In this document: positions 7,824-16,393 of the stretch, in pieces
Layout: each line of letters begins with the position of its first letter
Position numbering within the stretch: the stretch's first letter is position 1
From: Haloferax massiliensis
GTDB taxonomy: Archaea > Halobacteriota > Halobacteria > Halobacteriales > Haloferacaceae
Length of the DNA stretch: 64,000 nt
Assembly (NCBI RefSeq): GCF_001368915.1
Contig: NZ_CSTE01000001.1
Span: 1-64,000, forward strand
Reading direction: 5' to 3'
Translations under genes and position numbers: made by a program
Notes under the pieces: model-generated
What the model was told of the DNA's origin: nothing
Database searches by the model: none
What the model saw: only the letters and a program-made list of their open reading frames with translations

Positions 7824-8870
7824 TCAGCGCTCGATGTCGAACGGCCCGTTGCGCTCGACGAACGCGACGTGTTCCTCGCGCTGGCGGGCGAGTTCCGTCG
7901 GCAGCTCCTCGTAAACGTTGTCGAACAGCTCGTCGGTCCCCGGTTCGGGCGTCGCCTCGGCGCGCTCGACGGCCTCGCGCAGTTCCTCGTCGGCGTCGTC
8001 GCGCATGGTCTCGACGGCCGCGTCGTCGACGACGCCGCCCTCGCGGCAGAACGACTCGAAGCGGTCGAGGGGGTCGCGCGTCCGCCACTCGGGGAGGTCC
8101 GGCTCGTCGTCGCGGTAGCGCGAAGGGTCGTCGGCGGTCGTGTGCGGGCCCTGCCGGTATGTGAGGCTCTCGATGAGAACCGGCTCCCCGGCGCGGGCCT
8201 TCTCGAAGCCGCGCTCGACGGCCTCCCTGACCGCCAGCGGGTCGTTGCCGTCGACCTGCATCCCGTCGATACCGTAGGCGTCGGCCTTGGCCGCGATGGA
8301 CTCGCTGGCGGTCTGGCGCTCGCGGGGGAGCGAAATCGCCCAGCCGTTGTTCTCACAGAAGAAGACGACCGGCGCGTCGAAGACGCCGGCGAAGTTCAGC
8401 CCCTCGTGGAAGTCGCCCTCGGAGGTCGCGCCGTCGCCGAAACAGACCAGCGCCGCGTGGTCGTCGCCGCGGTAGTTCGCGGCCATGCCGACGCCCGCGG
8501 CGTGGGGAATCTGGCTCCCGATGGGGACCGCCTGCGGGAACACCGGCACGTCGTGGTCGGAGTTGTATTCAGCGTGGCCGCGGCGAAAGAGGAAGATGTC
8601 GCTCGGCGGGACGCCGCGGGCGAGCTGGAGGGCGTTGGACCGATACGTCGGCAGTAACACGTCGTCGTCGCGCATGGCGTGTGCGGCCCCGATTTGGGAG
8701 GCCTCCTGCCCGCGAAACGGCGGGTAGCCGCTCATCCACCCGCGCCGCTGGAGGGCGAGTGCGCGCTCGTCGAACCGGCGCGCTCGAATCATGTCGCGGA
8801 GGGCGGCGCGGGCGTCGTCCGCGGTGAACCCCGTGTCGTCCAGCCCGCGCTCTGCGATGAGTCGGTGCAT
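7824..8870 (-). CDS. 2-oxoacid (pyruvate-type) dehydrogenase E1 component, alpha subunit, orphan
   Basis: 348 residues. It contains the thiamine-diphosphate signature GDGATSEGDFHEGLNFAG ... FFCENNGWAIS (GDG-X26-NN) at about residues 155-190, and the E1-alpha start motif ERALALQRRGWMSGYPPFRGQEA. E1-alpha decarboxylates 2-oxoacids with TPP and needs an E1-beta subunit, an E2 and an E3. None of those genes is adjacent, so the subunit must pair with a beta subunit encoded elsewhere or act differently. The substrate cannot be assigned from sequence. It converges on the RAM gene with only 15 nt between them. Confidence 0.9.
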   Translation of the reverse strand: MHRLIAERGLDDTGFTADDARAALRDMIRARRFDERALALQRRGWMSGYPPFRGQEASQIGAAHAMRDDDVLLPTYRSNALQLARGVPPSDIFLFRRGHAEYNSDHDVPVFPQAVPIGSQIPHAAGVGMAANYRGDDHAALVCFGDGATSEGDFHEGLNFAGVFDAPVVFFCENNGWAISLPRERQTASESIAAKADAYGIDGMQVDGNDPLAVREAVERGFEKARAGEPVLIESLTYRQGPHTTADDPSRYRDDEPDLPEWRTRDPLDRFESFCREGGVVDDAAVETMRDDADEELREAVERAEATPEPGTDELFDNVYEELPTELARQREEHVAFVERNGPFDIER

Positions 8871-9030
8871 GGCGGTGAGTCACGGTCCTTCGTGATAAAC
8901 GTCACCCGTCTGCGGGGCGGTCGGGGGCGGTCGGAGGCGCTCCGAGTCGGGGGGTCCGACCGACGGCGACGCCGGACGAGCGGGTCGCCGAGAGCGACAG
9001 GCCAAAGACCACCGCCTCCCTAGGTCGGCT

Positions 9031-9351
9031 ATGGTCTCGGTGGTCAACCTCGTGCTCATGGGCGCGCTCATCGTCCTCCACACCCTCATCGCGGCGGTCA
9101 TGACCCGGTTTTTCCGCCTGCGGCTGAACACGCGGTGGGGGTCCGTCCTGTACGCCCTGTTTCTCATCCCGCTCGTGCTGTTCGTCTCGACGCTGGTGTT
9201 CTCCGGGGTCTTCGGCATCGGCGTCGACCTCGGCAGTCCGACGGCGGCGCTCGGCGTGATGATAGGGATGCCGCTCGCGCTCGGCTTCACCATCGACACG
9301 CTCTACGTTCCGCCGCCGGAGGAGTACGAGAACCTCCCGAACTCGCGGTGA
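9031..9351 (+). CDS. Conserved three-helix membrane protein
   Basis: 106 residues with hydrophobic helices at about 5-27 (VNLVLMGALIVLHTLIAAVM), 42-65 (YALFLIPLVLFVSTLVFSGV) and 74-92 (AALGVMIGMPLALGF). It ends in a polar tail, PPPEEYENLPNSR. No family was recognised. It stands alone between two minus-strand genes, convergent with tmk (24 nt between ends). Confidence 0.75.
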   Translation: MVSVVNLVLMGALIVLHTLIAAVMTRFFRLRLNTRWGSVLYALFLIPLVLFVSTLVFSGVFGIGVDLGSPTAALGVMIGMPLALGFTIDTLYVPPPEEYENLPNSR

Positions 9352-9375
9352 GCCGCGAGCGGTCGGGAGTTACTG

Positions 9376-9969
9376 TTACTGTTCCGCGAGAATCTCTTCG
9401 AGCGCCGCCTCGACCGCTTCGAGCACGTCCTCGGGCGACTGCGTCGCGTCGACGCGGACGAACCGCTCCGGCTCGGCATCGATGAGTCGCTCGTAGTTGG
9501 CGCGCACGTCCGCGAGGTACGCCGCCTGTTCGAACTTGTTCGTCGCGCCGCTCCGCGCGGCGGCCGTCTCGGGGTCCACGTCGAGGTAGATGGTCTTGTC
9601 CGGGGGGCGGGTGAAGGCCGCGTGGATGCCCATGATGTACTCCATCGGGCGGCGGAGGTCGCTGTCGCTGAGCGCGGCCGCCTGATAGGCGTACCGCGAA
9701 TCGGAGTAGCGGTCGGAGACGACGAGGTTCCCGTCGGCGAGGGCCGGCCGGACGACCCGCGAGAGGTGGTCGGCGTGGTCGGCGGTAAAGAGGAACAGCG
9801 TGGCCAGCGGGTCGGCGTCGTCGTCGTCGATGGCGCGGTTGACAGCCTCTCCGTACCACGAGTCCGACGTGGGCTCGCGCGTGAAGACGGCGTCGGGGTA
9901 CGCGTCGTGGAGCGCCTCCCAGACGGTCGTCTTCCCGCTCCCGTCGAGCCCTTCGAGCGTGACGAGCAT
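9376..9969 (-). CDS. tmk: Thymidylate kinase (dTMP kinase)
   Basis: 197 residues, the usual size. The P-loop is GLDGSGKTT at residues 7-15. The DR(Y/H) motif is [14 protein letters not shown], and a lid region lies around [12 protein letters not shown]. It phosphorylates dTMP to dTDP with ATP for DNA synthesis and is cytoplasmic. The start ATG at 9969 places the P-loop at the normal distance from the N-terminus. It is a single gene, with the small ORF at 10055 divergent from it. Confidence 0.95.
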   Translation of the reverse strand: MLVTLEGLDGSGKTTVWEALHDAYPDAVFTREPTSDSWYGEAVNRAIDDDDADPLATLFLFTADHADHLSRVVRPALADGNLVVSDRYSDSRYAYQAAALSDSDLRRPMEYIMGIHAAFTRPPDKTIYLDVDPETAAARSGATNKFEQAAYLADVRANYERLIDAEPERFVRVDATQSPEDVLEAVEAALEEILAEQ

Positions 9970-10054
9970 ACCCTACCAACTCGGCGCTCCCGAAAAAGCG
10001 CGCCGAAGCGCGCCGCCGCAACGATAATGTCAACGCGGACCGATATACGCCGTA

Positions 10055-10300
10055 GTGGCACCCACCTGCGAGCGGTGGGACGACCTCCGACCGAGGGACA
10101 AACAGTACAGCGTCGTCCGCTTCGACGAGCGGGCGTCCCCGACCGACCCGGCGTTCGCGACGAAGCAGTCGGAGGTCGACCACCCGAACGACGCGCCCGA
10201 CGAGTGCCCCGCGGCGGCCGAGGAGCTCGTCGTCTACGACCGAATCGGTCGGATGGTGAAACGCACGGACGGGTCGGTCGCGCCCTCGGTGCTGTTCTGA
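10055..10300 (+). CDS. Small conserved-looking acidic protein, 81 residues
   Basis: GTG start (10055), product beginning MAPTCERWDDLRPRDKQYSV and ending VVYDRIGRMVKRTDGSVAPSVLF. It is rich in Asp, Glu and Pro and has no signal or helix. Codon usage (high GC3) supports coding. A TATA-like CGATATACG lies at 10040-10049, close to the start. The last third vaguely resembles small haloarchaeal proteins with a YDR...AW/MV.SD pattern, but no firm family was recognised. Confidence 0.6.
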   Translation: MAPTCERWDDLRPRDKQYSVVRFDERASPTDPAFATKQSEVDHPNDAPDECPAAAEELVVYDRIGRMVKRTDGSVAPSVLF

Positions 10301-10436
10301 GCGCGGTCGCAGTCGCGGGCGGTGCGGATGCGGACCGCGGCCGAGCGCGAGAACGTCTTTCGCATCTGAGCGTTCGCCGGCGAAATCGACCTCATTCCCC
10401 CGTTAGCTTTACCCTCATTCCGCCGAATATTACGGC

Positions 10437-11342
10437 ATGAAAGTCCTTGTTGTCGGCGGAAGCGGATTCATCGGGAGCCACCTCTGCCGCGAACTGCAGT
10501 CGCGGGGCCACAGCGTGACCGCGATGTCGCGGAGTCCGAACAGCGAGGACCTCCCCGACGGCGTCGAGAAGGCGATGGGGGACGTGACGGACTACGACTC
10601 CATCGCGGGCGCGTTCGAGGGGAAGGACGCGGTCGTCAACCTCGTCGCGCTCTCGCCGCTGTTCGAGCCGAGCGGCGGCAACCGGATGCACGACATCGTC
10701 CACTGGCAGGGGACCGAAAACGTCGTGAAGGCCGCCGAGGCCCACGACGTGCCCCGACTCGTCCAGATGAGCGCGCTCGGGGCCGACACCGACGGCGACA
10801 CGGCCTACATCCGCTCGAAGGGGAAAGCCGAGGGGGCGGTCAAGTCGTCGGGCCTCGACTGGGTCATCTTCCGTCCCTCGGTCGTCTTCGGCGACGGCGG
10901 CGAGTTCGTCTCCTTCACGAAGCGGCTCAAGGGGATGTTCGCGCCCGGCGTCCCGCTGTACCCGCTTCCCGGCAACGGGAAGACGCGGTTCCAGCCCATC
11001 TGGGTCGGCGACCTCGTGCCGATGCTCGCCGACGCCGTCGAGGGCGACGAACACGTCGGCGAGACCTACCGCATCGGCGGGCCGGAAAAGCTCACGCTCC
11101 GCGAGATCACGGAGATGGTGTACGACGCCGAGAACAGGTCCATCACCATCGTCCCGCTCCCGATGGGTCTCGCGGGCGTCGGCCTGACCGTTCTGGGGGC
11201 GGTCCCCGGCTTCCCGATGGGGAAAGACCAGTACCGCTCGCTCCAGTTCGACAACACGACCGACCGGAACGACGTGGGCGTCTTCGGCGTCGACGTGTCG
11301 TCGATGAAGACGCTCGGCACGTATCTCGCCGAGCGAAACTGA
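10437..11342 (+). CDS. NAD(P)-binding SDR protein, complex I NDUFA9-like
   Basis: 301 residues. The N-terminal Rossmann motif is VVGGSGFIGSHLCREL (GxxGxxG). The atypical-SDR pattern continues with MSALGADTDGDTAYIRSKGKAE, where the tyrosine/lysine pair is spaced unusually, and with VIFRPSVVFGDG and YRIGGPEKLTLREI. This arrangement matches the atypical SDR group that includes the NDUFA9 subunit of complex I and related quinone-associated dehydratase-like proteins. The substrate is unknown. A short AT-rich region upstream, with CGTTAGCTTTACCC (10401-10414), probably holds the promoter. It lies 211 nt upstream of cetZ1, with separate transcription likely. Confidence 0.88.
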   Translation: MKVLVVGGSGFIGSHLCRELQSRGHSVTAMSRSPNSEDLPDGVEKAMGDVTDYDSIAGAFEGKDAVVNLVALSPLFEPSGGNRMHDIVHWQGTENVVKAAEAHDVPRLVQMSALGADTDGDTAYIRSKGKAEGAVKSSGLDWVIFRPSVVFGDGGEFVSFTKRLKGMFAPGVPLYPLPGNGKTRFQPIWVGDLVPMLADAVEGDEHVGETYRIGGPEKLTLREITEMVYDAENRSITIVPLPMGLAGVGLTVLGAVPGFPMGKDQYRSLQFDNTTDRNDVGVFGVDVSSMKTLGTYLAERN

Positions 11343-11497
11343 CGGCGCTCCAACCGTTTTCCGAAGTTAAGCGGTCGTGAACTGCGCCCCATTTCGCCGG
11401 TATGAGACGCTCTCCGGGGATAACGTCCGATTAACACCGGTTTCGAGTCGCCGTTTTTCGCCGATAATCTGATGCTGGAAATACACTTCCCCATCAC

Positions 11498-11557
11498 AAC
11501 GCTTATGTCCGCGTTCGTACTGCAATTCACGCAATGGCGAGGGGACTGAACCTATGA
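11498..11557 (+). promoter_or_regulatory. cetZ1 promoter and seven-codon upstream ORF
   Basis: A TATA-like CGCTTATGTC (11500-11509) predicts initiation near 11530. An ATG at 11534 opens a seven-codon ORF (MARGLNL) whose TGA (11555-11557) overlaps the cetZ1 ATG (11554-11556). GAGGGGAC within it could also serve as a Shine-Dalgarno sequence for cetZ1. The placement is read from sequence; transcription start is inferred. Confidence 0.45.
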
Positions 11558-12741
11558 AGCTCGCAATGATCGGATTCGGGCAAGCCGGGGGAAAAGTAGT
11601 CGACAAGTTTGTCGAGTACGACCGGGAGCGCAACGCGGGAATCGTCCGCGCGGCGGTCGCGGTGAACTCCGCGAAGGCTGACTTGCTCGGACTGAAGAAC
11701 ATCCCGAAGGACCAGCGCGTCCTCATCGGCCAATCCCGCGTGAAGGGACACGGCGTCGGTGCGGACAACGAACTCGGTGCCGAAATCGCCGAGGAGGACA
11801 TCGACGAGGTACAGGGTGCCATCGACAGCATCCCCGTCCACGAAGTCGACGCCTTCCTCGTCGTGTCCGGGCTCGGTGGCGGCACCGGCTCCGGCGGCGC
11901 GCCGGTCCTCGCGAAACACCTCAAGCGCATCTACACCGAGCCCGTCTACGGGATCGGTATCCTGCCGGGGTCCGACGAGGGCGGTATCTACACGCTCAAC
12001 GCCGCGCGCTCCTTCCAGACGTTCGTCCGCGAGGTCGACAACCTCCTCGTGTTCGACAACGACGCCTGGCGGAAGACCGGCGAGTCGGTCCAGGGGGGAT
12101 ACGACGAGATCAACGCGGAAATCGTCAACCGATTCGGCGTGCTCTTCGGAGCCGGCGAGGTCCAGGACGGACAGGAAGTCGCGGAGTCCGTCGTCGACTC
12201 CTCGGAGATCATCAACACGCTGGCCGGCGGCGGCGTCTCGACCGTCGGCTACGCCTCCGAGGGCGTCGAACCGCGGAAGAACAAGGGCGGCGGCCTCCTG
12301 TCTCGGCTGACGGGCGGCGACGAGCCCGACGACAACCTCGACACGGCGCACACGACCAATCGAATCACGAGCCTCGTCCGCAAGGCCGCGCTCGGTCGAC
12401 TCACGCTCCCGTGTGAGATCGAAGGCGCGGAGCGCGCACTGCTCGTTCTCGCTGGTCCGCCGGAGCATCTGAACCGGAAAGGCATAGAGCGCGGGCGGAA
12501 GTGGATCGAGGAGCAGACCGGTTCCATGGAAGTTCGCGGCGGCGACTACCCCATCCCGGGCGCGGAGAAGGTGGCGAGTGTCATCCTCCTGTCGGGCGTG
12601 ACGAACGTCCCGCGCATCAAGGAACTGCAACAGGTCGCCATCGAAGCACAGGACAACATCGAAGAGATCCGCCAAGAGAGTGATTCGAATCTGGAGACCC
12701 TCATAAACGATGACGAGGACGAACTGGAGTCGCTTTTCTAA
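11554..12741 (+). CDS. cetZ1: CetZ1, tubulin/FtsZ superfamily cell-shape protein
   Basis: 395 residues, essentially the H. volcanii CetZ1 sequence as recalled. The N-terminal GTPase half has GFGQAGGKVVD (T1), the tubulin signature SGLGGGTGSGGAPVLAKHL (residues ~107-125) and GILPGSDEGGIYTLNAARS. The T7-loop region and C-terminal half follow, and it ends in an acidic tail, NDDEDELESLF. CetZ proteins polymerise with GTP. CetZ1 is required for the rod-shape transition and swimming in Haloferax and locates dynamically at the cell envelope. Its 3' end overlaps the next gene by 32 nt, suggesting co-transcription. The rdfA/sph3 shape genes lie 25 kb downstream. Confidence 0.97.
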   Translation: MKLAMIGFGQAGGKVVDKFVEYDRERNAGIVRAAVAVNSAKADLLGLKNIPKDQRVLIGQSRVKGHGVGADNELGAEIAEEDIDEVQGAIDSIPVHEVDAFLVVSGLGGGTGSGGAPVLAKHLKRIYTEPVYGIGILPGSDEGGIYTLNAARSFQTFVREVDNLLVFDNDAWRKTGESVQGGYDEINAEIVNRFGVLFGAGEVQDGQEVAESVVDSSEIINTLAGGGVSTVGYASEGVEPRKNKGGGLLSRLTGGDEPDDNLDTAHTTNRITSLVRKAALGRLTLPCEIEGAERALLVLAGPPEHLNRKGIERGRKWIEEQTGSMEVRGGDYPIPGAEKVASVILLSGVTNVPRIKELQQVAIEAQDNIEEIRQESDSNLETLINDDEDELESLF

Positions 12742-13504
12742 GCTGGCGCTCGCGCTCGTCGTACTCCTGTCGGCCTTCGCGGGGCAGGCAGGGGCGGTGA
12801 GCGTCGCGTCCGACGACGTCCCCGACGAGGCGCAGGTCGGTACGCAGGTGACCGCGTCGGTCACCCTCGAAGAGCTGTACCGGAGCCCGCAACTCGAATC
12901 GTGGACGCTCGCGGGCCAGACCGACCTGGAGGACGTGACGTGGACCGTCGCGTACTACGACCAGACGGGCGCGAGAGTCGACCAGCAGTCCTTCGACGGG
13001 CAGAACTTCAGCGGCGCGGAAATCGCCACTGCCGACGGGACGAGCGAGGTGGAGGTCACCGTGACGGGAATCGTTCCCGAGGTGGAGTCGTACAGCTACG
13101 ACCCCGCACAGACGTTCACGATAATCTCGCTCGACCAGACCCGCGAGGGCGGCTCCAGTAACGATATCGACTCGTGGACGGTCCACCACTACACCGAGGA
13201 GAGCGCCGCCGCGCGCGACGAACTCGACAGCGCGCGGGACGCGATTCAGCGTGCGAGTGGGGCCAACACGCAGCAAGCCGAACAGACGTTCAACAACGCC
13301 GTCGAAGCGTACAACGGCGAGGAGTTCAACCTCGCGACGAACCTCGCCAACGAGGCCGAGACCAGCGCGAACCAGGCCCGGCAGTCGAGTCAGACGACCC
13401 AACTGCTCATCTACGCGGCGGGCGGCCTGCTCGTCGTCGCGCTCATCGTCGGTGGGTTCCTCTACTGGCGGTCCCAGCAGTCGACCTACGACAAACTGGG
13501 CTGA
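12710..13504 (+). CDS. Signal-peptide-bearing single-pass membrane protein, cetZ1-linked
   Basis: 264 residues. The N-terminus MTRTNWSRFSKLALALVVLLSAFAGQAGA is a Sec signal peptide. It is followed by an extracytoplasmic beta-rich domain (~residues 30-160), then an Ala/Gln/Glu-rich helical stalk (SARDAIQRASGANTQQAEQT and beyond). A C-terminal membrane helix lies at about 235-255 (LLIYAAGGLLVVALIVGGFL), with a short cytoplasmic tail, YWRSQQSTYDKLG. The start codon lies inside cetZ1 (32-nt overlap in another frame), so it is translated from the cetZ1 message. No family was recognised. The architecture is that of a membrane-anchored surface or sensor protein. Confidence 0.85.
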   Translation: MTRTNWSRFSKLALALVVLLSAFAGQAGAVSVASDDVPDEAQVGTQVTASVTLEELYRSPQLESWTLAGQTDLEDVTWTVAYYDQTGARVDQQSFDGQNFSGAEIATADGTSEVEVTVTGIVPEVESYSYDPAQTFTIISLDQTREGGSSNDIDSWTVHHYTEESAAARDELDSARDAIQRASGANTQQAEQTFNNAVEAYNGEEFNLATNLANEAETSANQARQSSQTTQLLIYAAGGLLVVALIVGGFLYWRSQQSTYDKLG

Positions 13505-13510
13505 TTTCCC

Positions 13511-14131
13511 GTGCGAGTCGTCGTTCCCTTCGGGGGACGCGAGCCGAAGACCCGACTCGCCCCGTTTTTCGACGCCGACGAGCGGCGCGACTTTGCGGTC
13601 TCGATGCTCCGCGACGTGCTCGACGCGGTCCGCGCGGCCGGCGGCGACCCCGCGGTCGTCGCGGACGCGCCCGTCTCGGTCGAGGCACCCGTCGCCGTGG
13701 ACGACCGGCCGCTCACGGAGGTCGTCGGCGACGAACTCGACGGATTCGACGGCGACCCCGTCGCGGTCGTCATGGCCGACCTCGCGCTCGCGACGCCCGC
13801 GGCGCTCGCGCGACTGTTCGAGACCGACGCCGACGTGGTCGCCGCGCCCGGCCTCGGCGGGGGAACGAACGCGCTCGTCGTCCGGCATCCCGAGTTCTCC
13901 GTCGACTACCACGGCGCGTCCATCCTCGACCACCGGCGAATCGCCCGCGACGCCGGCTGTTCGTTCGCCGAGGTGGATTCGATGCGACTCGCCGTCGACG
14001 TGGACGAGCCGAGCGACCTCGTCGAGGTGCTCGTCCACGGCGAGGGCCGCGCCCGCGAGTGGCTGGTCGACGCCGGCGTCAGACTCGAACGCGGGACCGG
14101 TCGGGTCGAGGCCGTCCGCGAGCGCCGATAG
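13511..14131 (+). CDS. cofC: 2-phospho-L-lactate guanylyltransferase (F420 biosynthesis)
   Basis: 206 residues from the GTG at 13511. The nucleotidyltransferase N-terminus is VVPFGGREPKTRLAP (the K-T-R-L-A-P motif of CofC). It continues with VAVVMADLALATPAAL, AAPGLGGGTNALVVRHPEFS and YHGASILDHRRIARD. It makes lactyl-2-diphospho-5'-guanosine (or the equivalent phosphoenolpyruvate/3-phosphoglycerate derivative), the side-chain donor for coenzyme F420. It starts 6 nt after the preceding membrane-protein gene, so cetZ1, the membrane protein and cofC may form one transcript. cofG follows on the same strand after 323 nt. Confidence 0.93.
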   Translation: MRVVVPFGGREPKTRLAPFFDADERRDFAVSMLRDVLDAVRAAGGDPAVVADAPVSVEAPVAVDDRPLTEVVGDELDGFDGDPVAVVMADLALATPAALARLFETDADVVAAPGLGGGTNALVVRHPEFSVDYHGASILDHRRIARDAGCSFAEVDSMRLAVDVDEPSDLVEVLVHGEGRAREWLVDAGVRLERGTGRVEAVRERR

Positions 14132-14454
14132 GGCCTTAACGGTACGCGGTGAACGTTAAGGGGCGCGGTCGTCCGTCTGCCCGGCGGGAACTGAGGCGAC
14201 GTGTGCCGCGCGTTCCGCGTCGCGAAGACGGCGCGGGGGGGCGAAGTGGAGTGGAGTCCGAACGTCGCGGCGACGACGCGAGTCTCGGTCGAAACCAACA
14301 CGGGGCGAGCGTCTGACGCCGCTTCGGACGGGCCGGTGACGTGTCTGGCACCAACTATCCGGCCCCGAAGCTCCGACTTCCGTTCTTCGGTCTCGACGCC
14401 GCCGTATCGGCCGGGAGTGACACGCTTTTAGTGATTCGTCACGCACCGGGAGAC
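14132..14454. other. 323-nt intergenic region between cofC and cofG
   Basis: Apart from the inverted repeat directly after cofC, it contains no supported gene. The 3' end carries the cofG promoter, a TATA-like CACGCTTTTAGTG (14421-14433) placed about 25 nt before the cofG ATG at 14455. That spacing fits a leaderless transcript. Confidence 0.6.
14134..14161. terminator. Inverted repeat after cofC (possible terminator or operator)
   Basis: Perfect 8-bp inverted repeat CCTTAACG/CGTTAAGG (14134-14141 and 14154-14161) with a 12-nt loop, starting 3 nt after the cofC stop. It could end the cofC transcript or bind a regulator. Archaeal terminators are usually oligo-T tracts, which are absent here, so the role is uncertain. 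Confidence 0.35.
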
Positions 14455-15621
14455 ATGTTCCCGGGTGCCGACGAGTACGGAGTCGACCTGACTATCGACG
14501 ACGCCGAGGTGGACCGACTGCTCGCCGTCACCCCCGCCGACGCCGACGCGCCGGCGTCGCTTTCGTTCTCGCGGAACGTCTTCGTCCCGCTGACGACCGC
14601 CTGCCGGTACACCTGCACCTACTGCACCTACTACGACGTGCCCGGCGAGGCGACGCTCATGTCGCTCGACGAGGTCCGTGAGGTGGTCCGAACGGGCGCG
14701 GACGCCGGCTGCACGGAGGCGCTGTTTACCTTCGGCGACGCCCCCGACGAGCGCTACACGGCGATTCACCGCCAGCTCGACGAGTGGGGCTACGACGACA
14801 TCCTCGACTACCTCGCGGCGGCCTGCGAGGTCGCGCTCGACGAGGGCCTCCTGCCGCACTCGAACCCCGGCGACCTGACCCGCGAGGCGTTCGCCGACCT
14901 CGCGCCCCTGAACGCCAGCATGGGCGTGATGCTGGAGACGACCGCCGACGTGGCCGCCCACTCGGGGAACCGCCGGAAGACGCCGGGCCAGCGGCTCAAC
15001 ACCATCCGCGCCGCGGGCGAGGTGGGCGTCCCCTTCACGACGGGCATCCTCGTCGGTATCGGCGAGACGTGGCGCGACCGCGCGGAGAGCCTGCTGGCCA
15101 TCCGCGCGCTCCACGAGCGCTACGGCCACATACAGGAGGTCATCGTCCAGAACGTCGTCCCCAACGAGCGGTCGGACTACGAGCGCCCGTCGCTCGACGC
15201 GATGCGCCGGGTCGTTTCGATGGCGCGGGTCGCGCTCCCCGAGGAGGTGTCGGTACAGGTGCCGCCGAACCTCTCGGCGGCGGCCGACCTCGTGGCCTGC
15301 GGCGTCGACGACCTCGGCGGCGTCTCGCCGGTCACGGACGACTACGTCAACCCCGACTACGAGTGGCCCGCGCTGCGGGAGCTCGCCGACATCGCCGACG
15401 AGGCGGGCGTGCCGCTCCGCGAGCGACTGCCGGTCTACGAGCGGTTCCTGCCGGACGGGGCGCTCGGACCGGCCGGCGAAACCGGGGACCCGCCCGCGAC
15501 CGCGCCGGACCGCGAGTGGCTCCGCGACCCGATTACCGAGCGTCTCGACGCCGACGACGTTCACGGGCGGCGGTTCCGAAACGTCGCCCGGGGCGACGGG
15601 CCGCTGTCGATTCCGCGGTGA
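14455..15621 (+). CDS. cofG: 7,8-didemethyl-8-hydroxy-5-deazariboflavin (FO) synthase subunit 1
   Basis: 388 residues from MFPGADEYGVDLTIDDA. An earlier in-frame GTG at 14341 would add 38 non-conserved residues, and the TATA box at 14421-14433 supports the 14455 start. This is a radical-SAM enzyme: CRYTCTYC (CX3CX2C, residues ~49-56) binds the 4Fe-4S cluster. Further CofG motifs are LFTFGDAPDERY, LPHSNPGDLTRE and GILVGIGET. With CofH it joins the tyrosine-derived hydroxybenzyl group to 5-amino-6-ribitylaminouracil to form FO, the F420 chromophore. cofH lies nearby, convergent to it. Confidence 0.95.
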   Translation: MFPGADEYGVDLTIDDAEVDRLLAVTPADADAPASLSFSRNVFVPLTTACRYTCTYCTYYDVPGEATLMSLDEVREVVRTGADAGCTEALFTFGDAPDERYTAIHRQLDEWGYDDILDYLAAACEVALDEGLLPHSNPGDLTREAFADLAPLNASMGVMLETTADVAAHSGNRRKTPGQRLNTIRAAGEVGVPFTTGILVGIGETWRDRAESLLAIRALHERYGHIQEVIVQNVVPNERSDYERPSLDAMRRVVSMARVALPEEVSVQVPPNLSAAADLVACGVDDLGGVSPVTDDYVNPDYEWPALRELADIADEAGVPLRERLPVYERFLPDGALGPAGETGDPPATAPDREWLRDPITERLDADDVHGRRFRNVARGDGPLSIPR

Positions 15622-15660
15622 GAGCGGCGCGGCCGTCGGTCGGCGGTCTGGCGTCGCGTG

Positions 15661-16263
15661 CTACCGACGACGAACGAGAACTGAGTAGAGCGCGACGACC
15701 GTGGCGGTCACGGCGGGCGCGCGCCCCGAGAGCTGTGGCACGCGCTTTCTGACGAGCGTGTAGGCGACGCCGACGGCGAGGCTGGCGAGGAGAATCCCAC
15801 GCGGGCCGTCGCCGAGCGTCAGGAACCCCGGCACCGACAGCGCCGCGGCGAGCGCGAGGTCGCCGGGAGAGCCGTCGTAGGCGGCGAGACGCCGGGGTTC
15901 GACCCAGCCGCCGAGACTGCGGACGTAGACGCCGCGGTCGGTTCGAGCCTCCCACGGGCGGGCCTCGCTGCTGCCGCCGAGGTAGTCGGCCGCGCAGTGG
16001 AGCGCCGCCGCGACGAATCCGGTCGCCGCGGCCGCGGCCAGCGGGTCGCCCGTGACGACCGCAACCGCGCCCGCTCCGACTGAGCCGACGACGAACGCCT
16101 CGACCTGATGGATCGTCTTGCGGTGGACGCCGACGACCATGTCGAGGTCGGGGAAGACGCCGCCGACGAGTGCCGCCGCGACGACGAGCGGTGCGGCGGC
16201 GGGGGCGACGAAAACGACGGCGGCGGCGAGCGCGAGGCTCATCGCCACGTGCGTCGGGGCCAT
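15661..16263 (-). CDS. DUF457-like membrane-bound metal-dependent hydrolase
   Basis: 200 residues from the ATG at 16263 (MAPTHVAMSLALAAA). It has four or five hydrophobic helices, the N-terminal THVAMSLALA and GVFPDLDMVVGVHRKTIHQ motifs, and a central HCAADYLGG. The conserved His and Asp residues match the YdjM/DUF457 family, annotated as inner-membrane metal-dependent hydrolases although the activity is largely unproven. It is paralogous to the next gene upstream (16394-16942; shared PDxDxxVGVHRKT). The two form a tandem pair downstream of cofH. Confidence 0.8.
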   Translation of the reverse strand: MAPTHVAMSLALAAAVVFVAPAAAPLVVAAALVGGVFPDLDMVVGVHRKTIHQVEAFVVGSVGAGAVAVVTGDPLAAAAATGFVAAALHCAADYLGGSSEARPWEARTDRGVYVRSLGGWVEPRRLAAYDGSPGDLALAAALSVPGFLTLGDGPRGILLASLAVGVAYTLVRKRVPQLSGRAPAVTATVVALYSVLVRRR

Positions 16264-16393
16264 CACGGGGCGACCGCCCCCGGACGAAGTCGTCGAAGTG
16301 TCATCGCTTCGCCTACTCGGCGACCGAGACGTATGAGTTTCGTGGTCGAGTCGAACACCCGCGAATCGGGTCACAGCGCCCCGCTCGATGGAC

